Source of the DNA: Nocardioides nematodiphilus
GTDB lineage: Bacteria > Actinomycetota > Actinomycetes > Propionibacteriales > Nocardioidaceae
NCBI RefSeq assembly: GCF_020216525.1
Contig: NZ_JAIWOY010000006.1
Span: 164,675-228,674, forward strand
Direction: 5' to 3'
Length of the DNA: 64,000 nucleotides
Below the pieces are notes generated by a model, which searched no databases, was not told the DNA's origin, and saw only the letters and a program-made list of their open reading frames with translations. Positions 19,107 through 28,893 of the stretch are shown piece by piece (the first letter of the stretch is position 1; every line of letters begins with the position of its first letter). A program made the position numbers and the translations under genes.

Positions 19107-19961
19107 TCAGCAGGCGCGGATCTTCGCCATCTTGGCCCGGGTGAGCTTCTTCGACAGCCGCTTCGCCTTGCCCCTGAGGTGCATGCGCTTGGCGAGCTTG
19201 AGCTGCTTCTTGAGCTTCGTGACCTTCTTGGTCGCGCTGGTGCACGCGGCCGACGGCCCCGTCGCCGGCGGCTTCGGGGCGGTCGCAGGCTTCTTCAGCG
19301 CGAGGAGCAGCGCATCGAGCGCGCTCTTCGGCAGCGTCTTGGCGGCAGCATCCTTCCGGATCTGCTCCTCCGTCATGTTCTGGTTCTTGTAGAACTCGGT
19401 CATGGCGTCGATCAGCTCGCCGGTGTCCGTCGGGTGCGGCGTGCTGGTCTGGCCGAGCAATGCGGCGACCGGGTCGGGGATCGCGCCGCCGAAGAGCTGG
19501 TCGAGCGGCACCAGGTCGAGCAGGCCTGCGGAGATCGCGTCGAGGTCGCTCGGGTTCAGGCTGCCGAGTACGTCGGTGATGTCGCTCTCAGCGAAGCCGA
19601 ACCCGGCGAGCTGGTCCTGCAGGCCGGTCAGTACCTGCGTCGGGTCACCACTGGTCAGGGCGCCGGCCAGTCCGTTCACCAACGAGGTGACGATCGTGGC
19701 CGGGTCGGTGGAACCTGTGCCGGTGCCGCCCGTGCCTCCGGTCGGAACAGTGCTGTCGACCGCGGTCACGATGGTGTTCACCAGCGTGTTGAGCGGTGCG
19801 GGCAACGGCAGCGTGCCGGTCACGGTCTGCACGACACCGCTGATGAGTCCGGACGGCGCGGCGGTGCTGGCCTGGGCCGGTCCGCTGCAGACGAGCGCGG
19901 GTGCCGCGACGAGGGCACTGGTCAGGGTGGCGGCCAGGAGCCGCCGGGTCTTCATGGTCAT
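19107..19961 (-). CDS. Secreted protein of unknown function with a Lys-rich helical tail
   Basis: A 284-residue exported protein. The signal peptide (RRLLAATLTSALVAAPALVCSG, cleavage near AQA) is followed by a low-complexity Thr/Gly region (TGGTGGTGTGSTD), a Leu/Asp-rich helical part and an Ala/Pro linker. The last 45 residues are a basic amphipathic region (TKKVTKLKKQLKLAK, then RGKAKRLSKKL) bounded by two Cys (ACTSA and the final RAC), which could form a disulfide. A similar tail occurs on the proteins at 32547 and 34797. GAGGAAAC lies before ATG 19961. The function is not recognised. Confidence 0.72.
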   Translation of the reverse strand: MTMKTRRLLAATLTSALVAAPALVCSGPAQASTAAPSGLISGVVQTVTGTLPLPAPLNTLVNTIVTAVDSTVPTGGTGGTGTGSTDPATIVTSLVNGLAGALTSGDPTQVLTGLQDQLAGFGFAESDITDVLGSLNPSDLDAISAGLLDLVPLDQLFGGAIPDPVAALLGQTSTPHPTDTGELIDAMTEFYKNQNMTEEQIRKDAAAKTLPKSALDALLLALKKPATAPKPPATGPSAACTSATKKVTKLKKQLKLAKRMHLRGKAKRLSKKLTRAKMAKIRAC

Positions 19962-20046
19962 GTGTGTTTCCTCCCCAGAACGTCACATGTGGTGTCTTCG
20001 GACGGTAGACCCGCCGAGGGCCGCTCCTGCGGCCCCGGAACAGATA

Positions 20047-20060
20047 TGACCGATCGGTCA
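20047..20060. promoter_or_regulatory. TetR-type palindrome between the divergent secreted-protein and metG genes
   Basis: TGACCGATCGGTCA is a perfect 14-bp palindrome with the ACCGATCGGT core seen in many TetR operators. It lies about 85 bases from the start codons of both neighbours; no regulator is encoded beside it. Confidence 0.4.
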
Positions 20061-20131
20061 AAGAATTAGTCATTTCGGGTGTACGGCGGTCTAGACCATG
20101 CGCTGGTTGGGGGACCGCTCGACCGGCTCAC

Positions 20132-20137
20132 TACGCT
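20132..20137 (+). promoter_or_regulatory. -10 element (TACGCT) of metG
   Basis: TACGCT ends 8 bases before ATG 20146; no Shine-Dalgarno sequence is visible. Confidence 0.45.
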
Positions 20138-20145
20138 TACGCCTC

Positions 20146-21960
20146 ATGAGCACGTCCCCCTCCCGCAAGGTGCTGAGCGCTGTCGCCTGGCCTTACGCCA
20201 ACGGTCCGCGCCACATCGGCCACGTCGCCGGCTTCGGCGTTCCGTCCGACGTCTTCAGCCGCTACATGCGGATGGCGGGTCACGACGTCCTCATGGTGTC
20301 CGGCTCCGACGAGCACGGCACCCCGATCCTGATCGCGGCCGACGAGGCCGGCATGACAGCGCAGGAGCTGGTCGACCACAACCACCGGCTCATCGCCGAG
20401 GACCTGGTCTCGCTCGGCCTGTCGTACGACCTCTACACCCGGACGACGACGGCCAACCACCACGCCGTCGTCCAGGAGCTCTTCCTGGGCGTGTACGAGA
20501 ACGGCTACTTCGTCGAGCAGACCTCGCACGGCGCCATCTCGCCGTCGACCGGCCGCACCCTGCCCGACCGCTACATCGAGGGCACCTGCCCCATCTGTGG
20601 CGCCGAGGGCGCCCGCGGCGACCAGTGCGATACCTGCGGCAACCAGCTCGACCCGCAGGACCTGATCAACCCGGTCTCCAAGATCAACGGTGAGACGCCG
20701 CTGTTCATCGAGACCCAGCACTTCTTCCTCGACCTGCCGGCACTGGCCGACGCGCTGAAGGAGTGGCTCGACGAGCGCGAGGCGACCGGCCTGTGGCGCC
20801 CCAACGTCATCCGCTTCAGCCAGAACATCCTCAAGGAGATCCGCCCGCGTGCCATGACGCGGGACATCGACTGGGGCATCGCCGTGCCGCTCGACGGCTG
20901 GCGCGACCAGCCCACCAAGAAGCTCTACGTCTGGTTCGACGCCGTCATCGGTTACCTCTCCGCCTCCATCGAGTGGGCGCGGCGCTCCGGCGACCCGGAC
21001 GCCTGGCGCGACTGGTGGAACGACCCGGAGGCGCTGTCCTACTACTTCATGGGTAAGGACAACATCACCTTCCACAGCCAGATCTGGCCCGCCGAGCTGC
21101 TCGCGTACGCGGGCAAGGGCGAGCGCGGCGGCACGCCGCGCACCTACGGCGAGCTGAACCTGCCGACGGAGGTCGTCTCCTCGGAGTACCTCACGATGGA
21201 GGGCAAGAAGTTCTCCTCCTCCAAGAAGATCGTGATCTACGTGCGGGACCTGCTGGCGCGCTACCAGGCCGACGCGTTCCGCTACTACGTCGCGGTCGCC
21301 GGCCCGGAGACCAACGACTCCGACTTCACCTGGGCGGAGTTCGTCCGGCGTACGAACGACGAGCTCGTCGCCGGCTGGGGCAACCTGGTCAACCGCACCG
21401 CCAACCTCATCGCCGCGAACTTCGGCGAGATCCCCGCGGCGGGCGACCTGCAGCCTGAGGATGAGGCGGTCCTGGCCGGCGTGGAGGCCGCCTTCGACAC
21501 CGTCGGCGACCTCATCGCGCACCACCGCCAGAAGCAGGCCATCTCCGAGGCGATGCGCGCGGTCGGCGAGGTCAACAAGTATCTCGCGGACCTCGAGCCG
21601 TGGAAGCTGGTCAAGGTGCCGGAGACGCGTGATCGGGCCGCGACGGTGCTGCACGTCGCCGCCCAGTGCGTCGCCGACCTCAACCTGATCCTGGCGCCGT
21701 TCCTGCCGTTCTCTGCCAATGCCGTCGACCAGGCCCTCGGCGGGACAGGTGAGATCGCCCCGTTGCCGCGGATCGACGAGGTGACGGATCTCGACGTCGC
21801 GGAGCGGTCGTACCCGATCATCACCGGCGACTACACCACCGCCCCGACCTGGGAGCGCCACCCGATCAAGGTCGGGATTCCGGTCGTCAAGCCGACCCCG
21901 ATCTTCACCAAGCTCGATGTCGCCGTGGTCGACGAGGAGCTCGCCCGACTCGGCGAGTGA
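20146..21960 (+). CDS. metG: Methionyl-tRNA synthetase
   Basis: A class I aminoacyl-tRNA synthetase of 604 residues that charges tRNA-Met. The HIGH motif appears in [13 protein letters not shown] near residue 18, the zinc knuckle in CPICG and CDTCG near residues 145-165, and the KMSKS-equivalent in GKKFSSSKK near residue 350. The anticodon-binding helical domain ([11 protein letters not shown]) completes the C-terminus; there is no EMAP tRNA-binding extension. ATG 20146 gives the expected short N-terminus before [13 protein letters not shown]. The metK or rsmI neighbours sometimes seen elsewhere are absent. Confidence 0.96.
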   Translation: MSTSPSRKVLSAVAWPYANGPRHIGHVAGFGVPSDVFSRYMRMAGHDVLMVSGSDEHGTPILIAADEAGMTAQELVDHNHRLIAEDLVSLGLSYDLYTRTTTANHHAVVQELFLGVYENGYFVEQTSHGAISPSTGRTLPDRYIEGTCPICGAEGARGDQCDTCGNQLDPQDLINPVSKINGETPLFIETQHFFLDLPALADALKEWLDEREATGLWRPNVIRFSQNILKEIRPRAMTRDIDWGIAVPLDGWRDQPTKKLYVWFDAVIGYLSASIEWARRSGDPDAWRDWWNDPEALSYYFMGKDNITFHSQIWPAELLAYAGKGERGGTPRTYGELNLPTEVVSSEYLTMEGKKFSSSKKIVIYVRDLLARYQADAFRYYVAVAGPETNDSDFTWAEFVRRTNDELVAGWGNLVNRTANLIAANFGEIPAAGDLQPEDEAVLAGVEAAFDTVGDLIAHHRQKQAISEAMRAVGEVNKYLADLEPWKLVKVPETRDRAATVLHVAAQCVADLNLILAPFLPFSANAVDQALGGTGEIAPLPRIDEVTDLDVAERSYPIITGDYTTAPTWERHPIKVGIPVVKPTPIFTKLDVAVVDEELARLGE

Positions 21961-22000
21961 TCGGCGTCGGACGCGGCGACGCCCGGGGCTCGGGGCTCGG

Positions 22001-23827
22001 CTAGCCGCAGGTCGACGTCGCCGGTCGGCCCGCCAGGCGCGCCGTCGTCCAGCGCTCGAGGTCGGCCGACAGCTGGGCGCCGGCGTCGAGCACGCTCATA
22101 TGGGTGCCGCCGGTGTAGGTGTGCTGTTCGACGCTCGCACCCGCGGCGCAGACGCGCTCGACGTACCCGTCGGTGATGCGCAGCGGCACCACCTCGTCGG
22201 CACTGCCCTGCCCGACGAACAGCGGTGACGGCCACGGTCCGGTCGCGACGTTCTCCTCCAGCCTGCGAGCCAGGACGCCACTGCTCGGCGACTCGCGCAG
22301 GATCGGCTGATCGCGAGCGATCGCCAGACCGGAGAGGATCGTCGCCAGCGTGCCGGTCCCTCCTGTGCAGCGGGAGGCGGCCTCCCGGACCAGCACCCGT
22401 GCCGAGGGCGTCACGATGCGATCCAGGTCGACGTCGGGATAGGTCCGGGCGTAGGACGCCGCGACGAACGAGATGGCCAGGCTGGCACCGAGCCGGTCAG
22501 GGTGCGCGACCACCGCCTCGGCCATCGACCGCGGATCGGCCGCCGGCGACAACGCGGCGGTGCCGACGACATCGAGGTCCGGCGCGTAGGACGGCGCCAG
22601 CTGACCGGCCCACAGAGCAGCGTGACCGCCCTGGGAGTGTCCCCAGATCACGGTCCGAGCGGCCAGGTGCACACCCGGTACCTGGTTCGCGGCGCGGACC
22701 GAGTCCAGCACCGAGTAGCCCTCGCCCTTGCCGACCAGGTAGGGGAAGGTGCCCGCGGCGCCCATCCCGGTGTAGTCGGTGGCGACCATCGCCCAGCCGT
22801 GGCGGGCGAGGGCGTCCATCGCGGGCATGCCCTGGTACGTGATCGCGTAGTCGGTGTTGCTCGGCGCGCAGGAGCGGGCGATGCCGACGGTCCCGTGCGC
22901 CCAGGCGATCACCGGCGCCTCGGCGCTCACCGGATGATCCGGTACGGCCACCACGCCGCTGGCCAGCGCGGGCTGCCCGGTGGAGCCGGTGGTCGTGTAG
23001 AGGATCCGGTAGGCGTGCATGCCGGTCGGGAGGACGCCGTCGTACGGCTCGCTCCGCAGGAGTCGCCCGGGGGCGTGGGGCACGTGTGCGGGCGTGTCGT
23101 AGAAGTCGTCCAGCACCGGCACGCCGCGCCACATGAGCGTCCCGGCGTACAGCCCGGCGCAGGCGATGCTCACGACGAGCACAGCGCCGAGCCAGCGCAG
23201 GCCGAGCCACCATCGGCCGGCGCGACCGGACCGGGCACGTGGCGGATGGGTGGTCACGCGGTCGGCGAGCCACCGGGTCGCCGGCACCCGGCTGATCAAC
23301 GGGGTGATCAGCGGTCCCGCGGCACGGCCGGCGAGGCCGAGCCCCCACAGCGTCGTCCGCAGGCCGAACAGGAACGCCAGCACGATCAACGTCATGTCCG
23401 GCCAGACGAGGGCCAGGAGGCCCCAGGCGATCTCGGCGACGCCGAAGACGGCGGTGAGCCAGCGCCGCTCGCGGGTGCGCCACAGCCCGGCCACCTTGCC
23501 GGCACCGGAGACGAGCATCAGCAGCGCCACCGACGGGACGAACAGCGTGATGCTGTGCCCCAGCCAGATCAGCACCGCGAGACCGGCCAGCACCCACACC
23601 CCGCCGAGGATCCGGGTGAGGGTCTCTTGCCGGCCGGCGGAGACGAGGTCGGCGACGCCCGAGGCGATCGCGCCGGCGCCGACCCACACCCCGAGCACGG
23701 CGAGGGCGCTCAGCGGTCGGGCCATCAGCCAGACGCCGAGCACCGTGGAGCCGATCCCGATCGCCAGGACCACGGCGGTGAGCGCGATCGGTCGCGTACG
23801 GGCGGGGGGCGGTGCAGTGATCTCCAT
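22001..23827 (-). CDS. Fusion of a DUF308/HdeD-like membrane domain with a secretory-type lipase
   Basis: A 608-residue two-part protein. Residues 10-180 hold about six hydrophobic helices in the HdeD/DUF308 style (LARPLSALAVLGVWVGAG, then GLLALVWPDMTLIVLAFLFG). A seventh helix (GLRWLGAVLVVSIACAGLYAG) near residue 215 leads to an alpha/beta hydrolase with the nucleophile in IWGHSQGGHAALW, an Asp in GSADEVVPL and a His in YTGGTHMSV, matching the LIP secretory lipase family. The hydrolase should therefore sit outside while anchored to the membrane. The downstream end is convergent with metG. The substrate is unknown; ester hydrolysis is inferred from the triad. Confidence 0.8.
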   Translation of the reverse strand: MEITAPPPARTRPIALTAVVLAIGIGSTVLGVWLMARPLSALAVLGVWVGAGAIASGVADLVSAGRQETLTRILGGVWVLAGLAVLIWLGHSITLFVPSVALLMLVSGAGKVAGLWRTRERRWLTAVFGVAEIAWGLLALVWPDMTLIVLAFLFGLRTTLWGLGLAGRAAGPLITPLISRVPATRWLADRVTTHPPRARSGRAGRWWLGLRWLGAVLVVSIACAGLYAGTLMWRGVPVLDDFYDTPAHVPHAPGRLLRSEPYDGVLPTGMHAYRILYTTTGSTGQPALASGVVAVPDHPVSAEAPVIAWAHGTVGIARSCAPSNTDYAITYQGMPAMDALARHGWAMVATDYTGMGAAGTFPYLVGKGEGYSVLDSVRAANQVPGVHLAARTVIWGHSQGGHAALWAGQLAPSYAPDLDVVGTAALSPAADPRSMAEAVVAHPDRLGASLAISFVAASYARTYPDVDLDRIVTPSARVLVREAASRCTGGTGTLATILSGLAIARDQPILRESPSSGVLARRLEENVATGPWPSPLFVGQGSADEVVPLRITDGYVERVCAAGASVEQHTYTGGTHMSVLDAGAQLSADLERWTTARLAGRPATSTCG

Positions 23828-23845
23828 GGGCGGGCGCGCAGTGGC

Positions 23846-25516
23846 TCAGAGCCGGGCCAGCGCCGCCTTCAGGGGATCGAGGCCGAGCGCACCGAGGTCC
23901 AGCGCCGCGGTGTGGAACGCCTTGAGGTCGAAGGCGTCGCCCAGACGCGCCTGCGCGTCGGCGCGCGCCTCGAGCCAGATCCGCTCGCCGACCTTGTACG
24001 AGGGAGCCTGGCCGGGCCAGCCGAGGTAGCGGTTGACCTCGAACCTCAGCGTCCCGTCGTCCATCCGCGTGTGCGCGCGCATGAACTCGTAGACCTTGTC
24101 GGCGTCCCAGGTCTCCCCGCCCCGCCAGCCGAACGGATTGTCAGCCGGGATGGTCAGACCCAGGTGCACCCCGATGTCGACGACGACGCGCGCAGCGCGC
24201 ATCGCCTGGTTGTCGAGGAAGCCGAGCCGGTCGCCCGGGTCAGCGAAGTAGCCGAGCTCGTCCATCAGCCGCTCGGCGTAGAGCGCCCAACCCTCGCCGT
24301 GGCCGCTCACCCAGCACAGGAGTCGCTGCCAACGGTTGAGCAGATCGGCACGGTGGACCGCCTGCGCGCACTGGAGGTGGTGACCGGGCACGCCCTCGTG
24401 GAAGACGGTGCTGGTCTCGCGCCAGGTCGAGAAGATCCGGTGGTCGTCGGTGAAGGAGAACCACATTGTGCCGGGGCGGGAGAAGTCGTCGGTCGGCGGG
24501 ATGTACCAGGCGCCGCCGTCGTTGATCGGGGCCACCTTGCAGTCGATCCGCCTGATGGGACCGGCGATGTCGAAGTGGACGCCGTCGAAGGTGGCGATCA
24601 CCTCGTCGGCGCGCTGCTGCATCCAGGCCTGGAACGCCTCCCGGCTGCCCAGGTCGCGGGCGGGATCGGCGTCGAGGGCGAGCACGGCGTCGTCGACCGA
24701 GCCGCCCGGGACGATCCGCTGGGCGGTCGCGGCCATGTCGGCCTCGATCCGGGCGAGCTCCTGCCAGCCCCAGGCGTACGTCTCCTCCAGGTCGACGGCG
24801 GCGCCGAGGAAGTAGCGCGACGCCAGCGTGTAGTGCTCACGTCCCACGCCATCGCGCTCGCGGCCCAGGGGCAGGAGGTCGGTCTCGACGAACCGGCCGA
24901 ACTCGGCGTACGCGCTCGATGCGGACGCGGCGGCTCGGCCGAGCGTCTCCCGCTGCGCCTCGGGGGCGGCGGCGACCACCCCGGAGAAGTAGTCGCCCGC
25001 CGACCCGCTCTGCCCGGTCCAGCCACGGATCTGGGCCGCGACCTCCGCGTACTGGCGCTTGGCCGACACCCGTCCGGCTGCCGCCTCGCCGGCGAGCGTG
25101 GTCCGATAACCGGCGAGAGCGGCTGGGACGGCAGCCAGTCGGTCCCCGATCGCGACCCAGTCGTCCTCGGTCGCGGTCGGCATGACGTCGAAGACCTCGC
25201 GGATCGCGTGGGCGGCGCTGGAGATGACCGACATCTCGCTGCGCTCGATGCCGGCGTCGGATCGCTCGACGGTCAGCCCGATCCGTTCGAGGAAGGCGTC
25301 GCGGGCCACGGCCTCGCGCTCGTCCGCGGGCGTCAGCGCCGCCACCTCGGCCAGCGCGGTGCGGTGGAGCTCCTCGCGGGCGTCGAAGCCACCGGGGGAG
25401 AGGTCCGGCAGACGTCCGTCATGGCCCGCGATGCCGACCATCGTCGCGGTGATGGGGTCGAGTCGCGCGTAATCCGCGACGTATTGATCGGTCCGAGCGT
25501 CCACGAGTCGCGTCAT
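23846..25516 (-). CDS. DUF885 family putative metallopeptidase
   Basis: A 556-residue protein whose zinc-site-like motif STVFHEGVPGHHLQCAQA (HExxxHH region, about residue 370) and the later GWALYAERLMDELGYF are the hallmarks of DUF885, related to gluzincin peptidases. No signal peptide is visible, so it is likely cytoplasmic. TAAGGT lies 7 bases before ATG 25516 on the minus strand, suggesting a leaderless start. The lipase-fusion gene follows 18 bases downstream and is probably in the same transcript. Peptidase activity is inferred from the motif, not established. Confidence 0.85.
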   Translation of the reverse strand: MTRLVDARTDQYVADYARLDPITATMVGIAGHDGRLPDLSPGGFDAREELHRTALAEVAALTPADEREAVARDAFLERIGLTVERSDAGIERSEMSVISSAAHAIREVFDVMPTATEDDWVAIGDRLAAVPAALAGYRTTLAGEAAAGRVSAKRQYAEVAAQIRGWTGQSGSAGDYFSGVVAAAPEAQRETLGRAAASASSAYAEFGRFVETDLLPLGRERDGVGREHYTLASRYFLGAAVDLEETYAWGWQELARIEADMAATAQRIVPGGSVDDAVLALDADPARDLGSREAFQAWMQQRADEVIATFDGVHFDIAGPIRRIDCKVAPINDGGAWYIPPTDDFSRPGTMWFSFTDDHRIFSTWRETSTVFHEGVPGHHLQCAQAVHRADLLNRWQRLLCWVSGHGEGWALYAERLMDELGYFADPGDRLGFLDNQAMRAARVVVDIGVHLGLTIPADNPFGWRGGETWDADKVYEFMRAHTRMDDGTLRFEVNRYLGWPGQAPSYKVGERIWLEARADAQARLGDAFDLKAFHTAALDLGALGLDPLKAALARL

Positions 25517-25561
25517 GCGCCCGACCTTAGGGCCGAGGTGACCTGGCCCTCAAACAGATTC

Positions 25562-25595
25562 GACTCGGCCCTCCGGCATGCCGGAGGGCCGAGTC
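25562..25595. terminator. Perfect 34-base palindrome, probable terminator of the acc operon
   Basis: GACTCGGCCCTCCGGCA at 25562-25578 is followed immediately by its exact complement at 25579-25595. It lies 26 bases after accE on the minus strand and upstream of the DUF885 promoter, so it also insulates that gene. Confidence 0.75.
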
Positions 25596-25620
25596 CAACG
25601 CGGAGGGGCCCGGTAGGCGC

Positions 25621-25866
25621 TCAGCGCGCAAGGGCGCTGGCCTTCCAGCCGCCGCGCGAGGCGGCCGGGGTGAAGGTGCCGCGCATGCCGCGACCGGGGT
25701 GCGCCCACTGGGAGCGGACCGGCTTGGCGGCAGGCTCGCCACCGCCCAGCGCGGAGAGCACGGTGACGATCGCCGCGACCTCCTCGGGGGTGGCGTGCGC
25801 GTCGATCACACGGAGCAGCGGCTGCCGCTCCGGTGCGACCTCGGCCGGGGTCTCCTCCGTGCTCAC
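25621..25866 (-). CDS. accE: Acyl-CoA carboxylase epsilon subunit
   Basis: An 81-residue protein of the actinobacterial AccE family that stabilises and stimulates the acyl-CoA carboxylase alpha/beta complex. It shows the short conserved core [22 protein letters not shown] and the C-terminal W.....[19 protein letters not shown]. Its GTG start at 25866 overlaps the beta-subunit stop as GTGA, which fixes the start and indicates co-translation. The biotinylated alpha subunit is not in this window. Confidence 0.9.
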   Translation of the reverse strand: MSTEETPAEVAPERQPLLRVIDAHATPEEVAAIVTVLSALGGGEPAAKPVRSQWAHPGRGMRGTFTPAASRGGWKASALAR

Positions 25867-27473
25867 AGCGGGATGTTCCCGTGCTTCTTGGCCGGGAGCG
25901 TGGCCCGCTTGGTCTTGAGCAGACGCAGCGCCTTGACGACCTCCGAGCGCGTCTCGTGCGGCAGGATCACGCCGTCGACGTAACCACGCTCCGCGGCGAT
26001 GTACGGGTTGGCCAGCGTGGTCTCGTACTCGTCGATGAGCTCGGCGCGACGAGCCTCGACATCGCCACCGGCCTCGGCCACGGCCGCGAGCTCGCGGCGG
26101 TGGATGATGTTGGCGGCGCCCTGCGAGCCCATGACCGCGATCTGGCCGGTGGGCCACGACAGGTTGATGTCGGCTCCGAGGTGCTTGGAGCCCATCACGT
26201 CGTACGCGCCACCGAACGCCTTGCGGGTGATGACCGTGACCAGCGGGACGGTCGCCTCGGCGTAGGCGTAGATCAGCTTCGCGCCGCGGCGGATGATTCC
26301 GGTGTGCTCCTGGTCGGAGCCCGGCAGGAAGCCCGGCGTGTCGACGAAGGTCACGACCGGGATGTTGAAGGCGTCGCAGGTCCGCACGAAGCGGGCCGCC
26401 TTCTCCGAGGCGTCGATGTCGAGGCAGCCGGCGAACTGCATCGGCTGGTTGGCGACCACGCCGACCGGGGAGCCCTCGACGCGGCCGAAGCCGACCACGA
26501 TGTTGGGTGCGAAGAGCGGGTGGACCTCGACGAACTCGCCGTCGTCCAGGACCGTCTCGATGACGGTGTGGATGTCGTACGGCTGGTTCGGGCTGTCGGG
26601 GATGAAGGTGTCGAGCGCGAGGTCCTCGTCGGAGGGCTCGAGGTCGGCGACCGTCTCGTAGACCGGAAGCTCGTCCAGGTTGTTCTGCGGGAGGTGGTCG
26701 AGCAGCGCCTTGGCGTACTCGATCGCGTCCTCCTCGTCGGAGGCCATGTAGTGCGCGGCACCCGACTTGGTGTTGTGGGCCCGGGCGCCGCCCAGGTCCT
26801 CCATCGAGATCTCCTCGCCGGTGACGGTCTTGATCACGTCGGGCCCGGTGATGAACATCGCCGAGGTCTGGTCGACCATGATCGTGAAGTCGGTGACCGC
26901 GGGGGAGTACACGTGGCCGCCGGCGCAGTTGCCCATGATCAGGCTGATCTGCGGGATGACGCCCGAGGCGTGCACGTTGCGCTTGAAGATCTCGCCGTAG
27001 AGACCCAGCGAGACGACGCCCTCCTGGATCCGGGCGCCGGCGCCCTCGTTGATGCCGACGATCGGGGAGCCGGTCTTGATGGCCAGGTCCATGATCTTGC
27101 AGATCTTCTCGCCGTAGACCTCGCCCAGCGCGCCACCGAAGACGGTGAAGTCCTGGGAGAAGACGCAGACGTTGCGGCCGTTGACGGTGCCGTAGCCGAT
27201 CACGACGCCGTCGCCGTACGGGCGGTTCTTCTCCAGGCCGAAGGCGGTGGAGCGGTGTCGGGCCAGCTCGTCGACCTCGACGAAGGAGCCCTCGTCGAAG
27301 AGCATCTCGATGCGCTCGCGGGCGGTCTTGCGACCCCGGGCGTGCTGCTTCTCGACCGCCTTCGCGGAGCCGGCGTGGACGGCCTCGTCGAGGCGCCGGC
27401 CGAGGTCGGAGATCTTGCCTGCGGTGGTGTGGAGATCGGGCTCGATCGCGTTGTCGGCGGGCTGCGCGCTCAC
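25863..27473 (-). CDS. pccB: Acyl-CoA (propionyl-CoA) carboxylase beta subunit
   Basis: The carboxyltransferase subunit, 536 residues, moves the carboxyl group from biotin to acetyl- or propionyl-CoA for fatty-acid or methylmalonyl-CoA synthesis. The acyl-CoA-binding [14 protein letters not shown] and [12 protein letters not shown] and the carboxybiotin-side [10 protein letters not shown] and [15 protein letters not shown] motifs (here [19 protein letters not shown]) are intact. Length and order match AccD5. GTG 27473 is the start. It is co-translated with accE and divergent from birA, which biotinylates the alpha subunit. Confidence 0.95.
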   Translation of the reverse strand: MSAQPADNAIEPDLHTTAGKISDLGRRLDEAVHAGSAKAVEKQHARGRKTARERIEMLFDEGSFVEVDELARHRSTAFGLEKNRPYGDGVVIGYGTVNGRNVCVFSQDFTVFGGALGEVYGEKICKIMDLAIKTGSPIVGINEGAGARIQEGVVSLGLYGEIFKRNVHASGVIPQISLIMGNCAGGHVYSPAVTDFTIMVDQTSAMFITGPDVIKTVTGEEISMEDLGGARAHNTKSGAAHYMASDEEDAIEYAKALLDHLPQNNLDELPVYETVADLEPSDEDLALDTFIPDSPNQPYDIHTVIETVLDDGEFVEVHPLFAPNIVVGFGRVEGSPVGVVANQPMQFAGCLDIDASEKAARFVRTCDAFNIPVVTFVDTPGFLPGSDQEHTGIIRRGAKLIYAYAEATVPLVTVITRKAFGGAYDVMGSKHLGADINLSWPTGQIAVMGSQGAANIIHRRELAAVAEAGGDVEARRAELIDEYETTLANPYIAAERGYVDGVILPHETRSEVVKALRLLKTKRATLPAKKHGNIPL

Positions 27474-27526
27474 GTACTGGCTCCCTGACTGGGTCGACTA
27501 CAAGTGCGTGCGACACCCTAGTCCTC

Positions 27527-28312
27527 ATGAGCGCGGATGGAATGAGACGACCATCACTCCAGGCGGAGCGTTTGGCGGCCCTGGCCCCGACCTGGCAGGT
27601 CGAGATCCTGGCCGAGACGACGTCGACGAACGCCGTCTGCGCGCAGCGCGCGCGTGACGGAGCACCCGAGGGGCTGGTCGTCACCACGGAGCACCAGTAC
27701 GCCGGGCGCGGTCGGCTCGACCGGGTCTGGGAGATGCCGCCGCGAGCGGCGCTCGCCACCTCGGTGCTGCTGCGACCGACCCTGCCGCCCGAGCGCTGGA
27801 CCTGGCTGCCGCTGATGGCCGGCGTTGCCGTCGCCCGCACCATCGAGGGCCGGCTCAAGTGGCCGAACGACGTCCTGCTCGGGCCGGAGCTGAAGAAGGT
27901 CTGCGGGATCCTCGTCGAGCGCATCGAGACGCCGGCCGGTCCCGCTGCCGTCCTCGGCATCGGGATCAACACCTCGCTGACCCCCGACGAGCTGCCGATC
28001 CCGCACGCGACCTCGCTGCAGATCGAGCGCGGCGAGGAGGTCGACCGGACCGGTGTGCTGGTCACGCTGCTCGCCGAGATCGCCGACGCGTACGCGCTGC
28101 TGGTGCACGATCCTGAGGAGCTGTCGGCGGACTACCTCGCGCTCAGCGCCACCGTCGGCATGAGGGTGCGCGCCGAGCTGCCCAGCGGGGGAGCGCTGGC
28201 GGGCACCGCGAGCGGGATCGACCCGTACGGACGGCTGCTGATCACGCAGGCGGACGGTTTGACGCAGGCGGTCGGCGCTGGCGACATCGTCCACCTCCGG
28301 CCGCTCGACTAG
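27527..28312 (+). CDS. birA: Biotin--[acetyl-CoA-carboxylase] ligase
   Basis: A 261-residue biotin protein ligase that attaches biotin to carboxylase carrier domains. The catalytic loop EHQYAGRGRLDRVW (GRGR motif, about residue 60), KWPNDVLL with the catalytic Lys, and GIGINTS are intact. The N-terminal helix-turn-helix of E. coli BirA is missing, so it is mono-functional and biotin genes need another repressor, supplied here by bioQ. It shares a 53-base promoter region with pccB, the subunit partner of its substrate. Confidence 0.95.
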   Translation: MSADGMRRPSLQAERLAALAPTWQVEILAETTSTNAVCAQRARDGAPEGLVVTTEHQYAGRGRLDRVWEMPPRAALATSVLLRPTLPPERWTWLPLMAGVAVARTIEGRLKWPNDVLLGPELKKVCGILVERIETPAGPAAVLGIGINTSLTPDELPIPHATSLQIERGEEVDRTGVLVTLLAEIADAYALLVHDPEELSADYLALSATVGMRVRAELPSGGALAGTASGIDPYGRLLITQADGLTQAVGAGDIVHLRPLD

Positions 28313-28330
28313 CAGCGCTTCGCGCGGCCG

Positions 28331-28355
28331 GCTCGTTCACTCGACACAAACGAGC
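28331..28355 (+). terminator. Hairpin after birA
   Basis: GCTCGTT (28331-28337) and AACGAGC (28349-28355) form a 7-bp stem with an 11-base loop, 18 bases after the birA stop. Confidence 0.45.
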
Positions 28356-28406
28356 AAGCTCGATGGCCTCGCTCACTTCGCCTCACCCGGATGGGATGAT
28401 CCTCCC

Positions 28407-28892
28407 GTGGCCATCTCCCCGAAGCTGCTCAACGACGGCGAGCACGTCGTCGTCAGCACCCGTACGCATCCCAAGGTGCTGCTCGGCCCCCTCTCGCTGC
28501 TGGTGGTCCTGCTGGCGGTGGGCGTGGTCGTCCAGGTGATGGTCGATGCGCACGCTCTCCACCTGGTCGTGTGGGCGCTGGTCGTGCTCGCGATCCTCTG
28601 GTTCGTGGGTCGCCCGGTGCTGTCCTGGCTCGCCGCGTCGTACACGATCACCACCCGTCGGCTGATCACGCGGCACGGGATCCTCACCCGCAAGGGCCAT
28701 GACATCCCGCTCAGCCGGATCAGCGACGTCGAGTACGAGATGGGCCTGATCGACCGCATGCTCGGCTGCGGCACGCTGATGATCAGCGACGCCAGCACCG
28801 ACGGCGAGGTCACCCTGCCCGACATCCCGCACGTCGAGCAGGTCCAGCGCCGGCTCAACGACCTGCTGCACAGTGCCGACGCCGAGAACTGA
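28407..28892 (+). CDS. Bacterial PH-domain (bPH2) membrane protein
   Basis: A 161-residue protein with two hydrophobic helices (LLGPLSLLVVLLAVGVVVQV and LVVWALVVLAILWFVGRPVL) followed by a bPH2 domain (YTITTRRLITRHGILTRKGHDIPLSRISDVEYE). This layout matches the small YdbS-like proteins conserved beside purK and birA in actinobacteria. The function is unknown; membrane attachment is evident. The start is GTG 28407, with GATGAT 6 bases upstream. A cyclase gene follows directly. Confidence 0.85.
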   Translation: MAISPKLLNDGEHVVVSTRTHPKVLLGPLSLLVVLLAVGVVVQVMVDAHALHLVVWALVVLAILWFVGRPVLSWLAASYTITTRRLITRHGILTRKGHDIPLSRISDVEYEMGLIDRMLGCGTLMISDASTDGEVTLPDIPHVEQVQRRLNDLLHSADAEN

Positions 28893-28893
28893 C

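Noticed and set aside
22502..25918. Very long open frame on the plus strand across the lipase and DUF885 genes (also similar ones over ettA and metG)
   Set aside because: Long antisense frames are expected at this GC content. Their products are Arg/Gly/Ala/His-rich with no motif, while the minus-strand products have clear domains.
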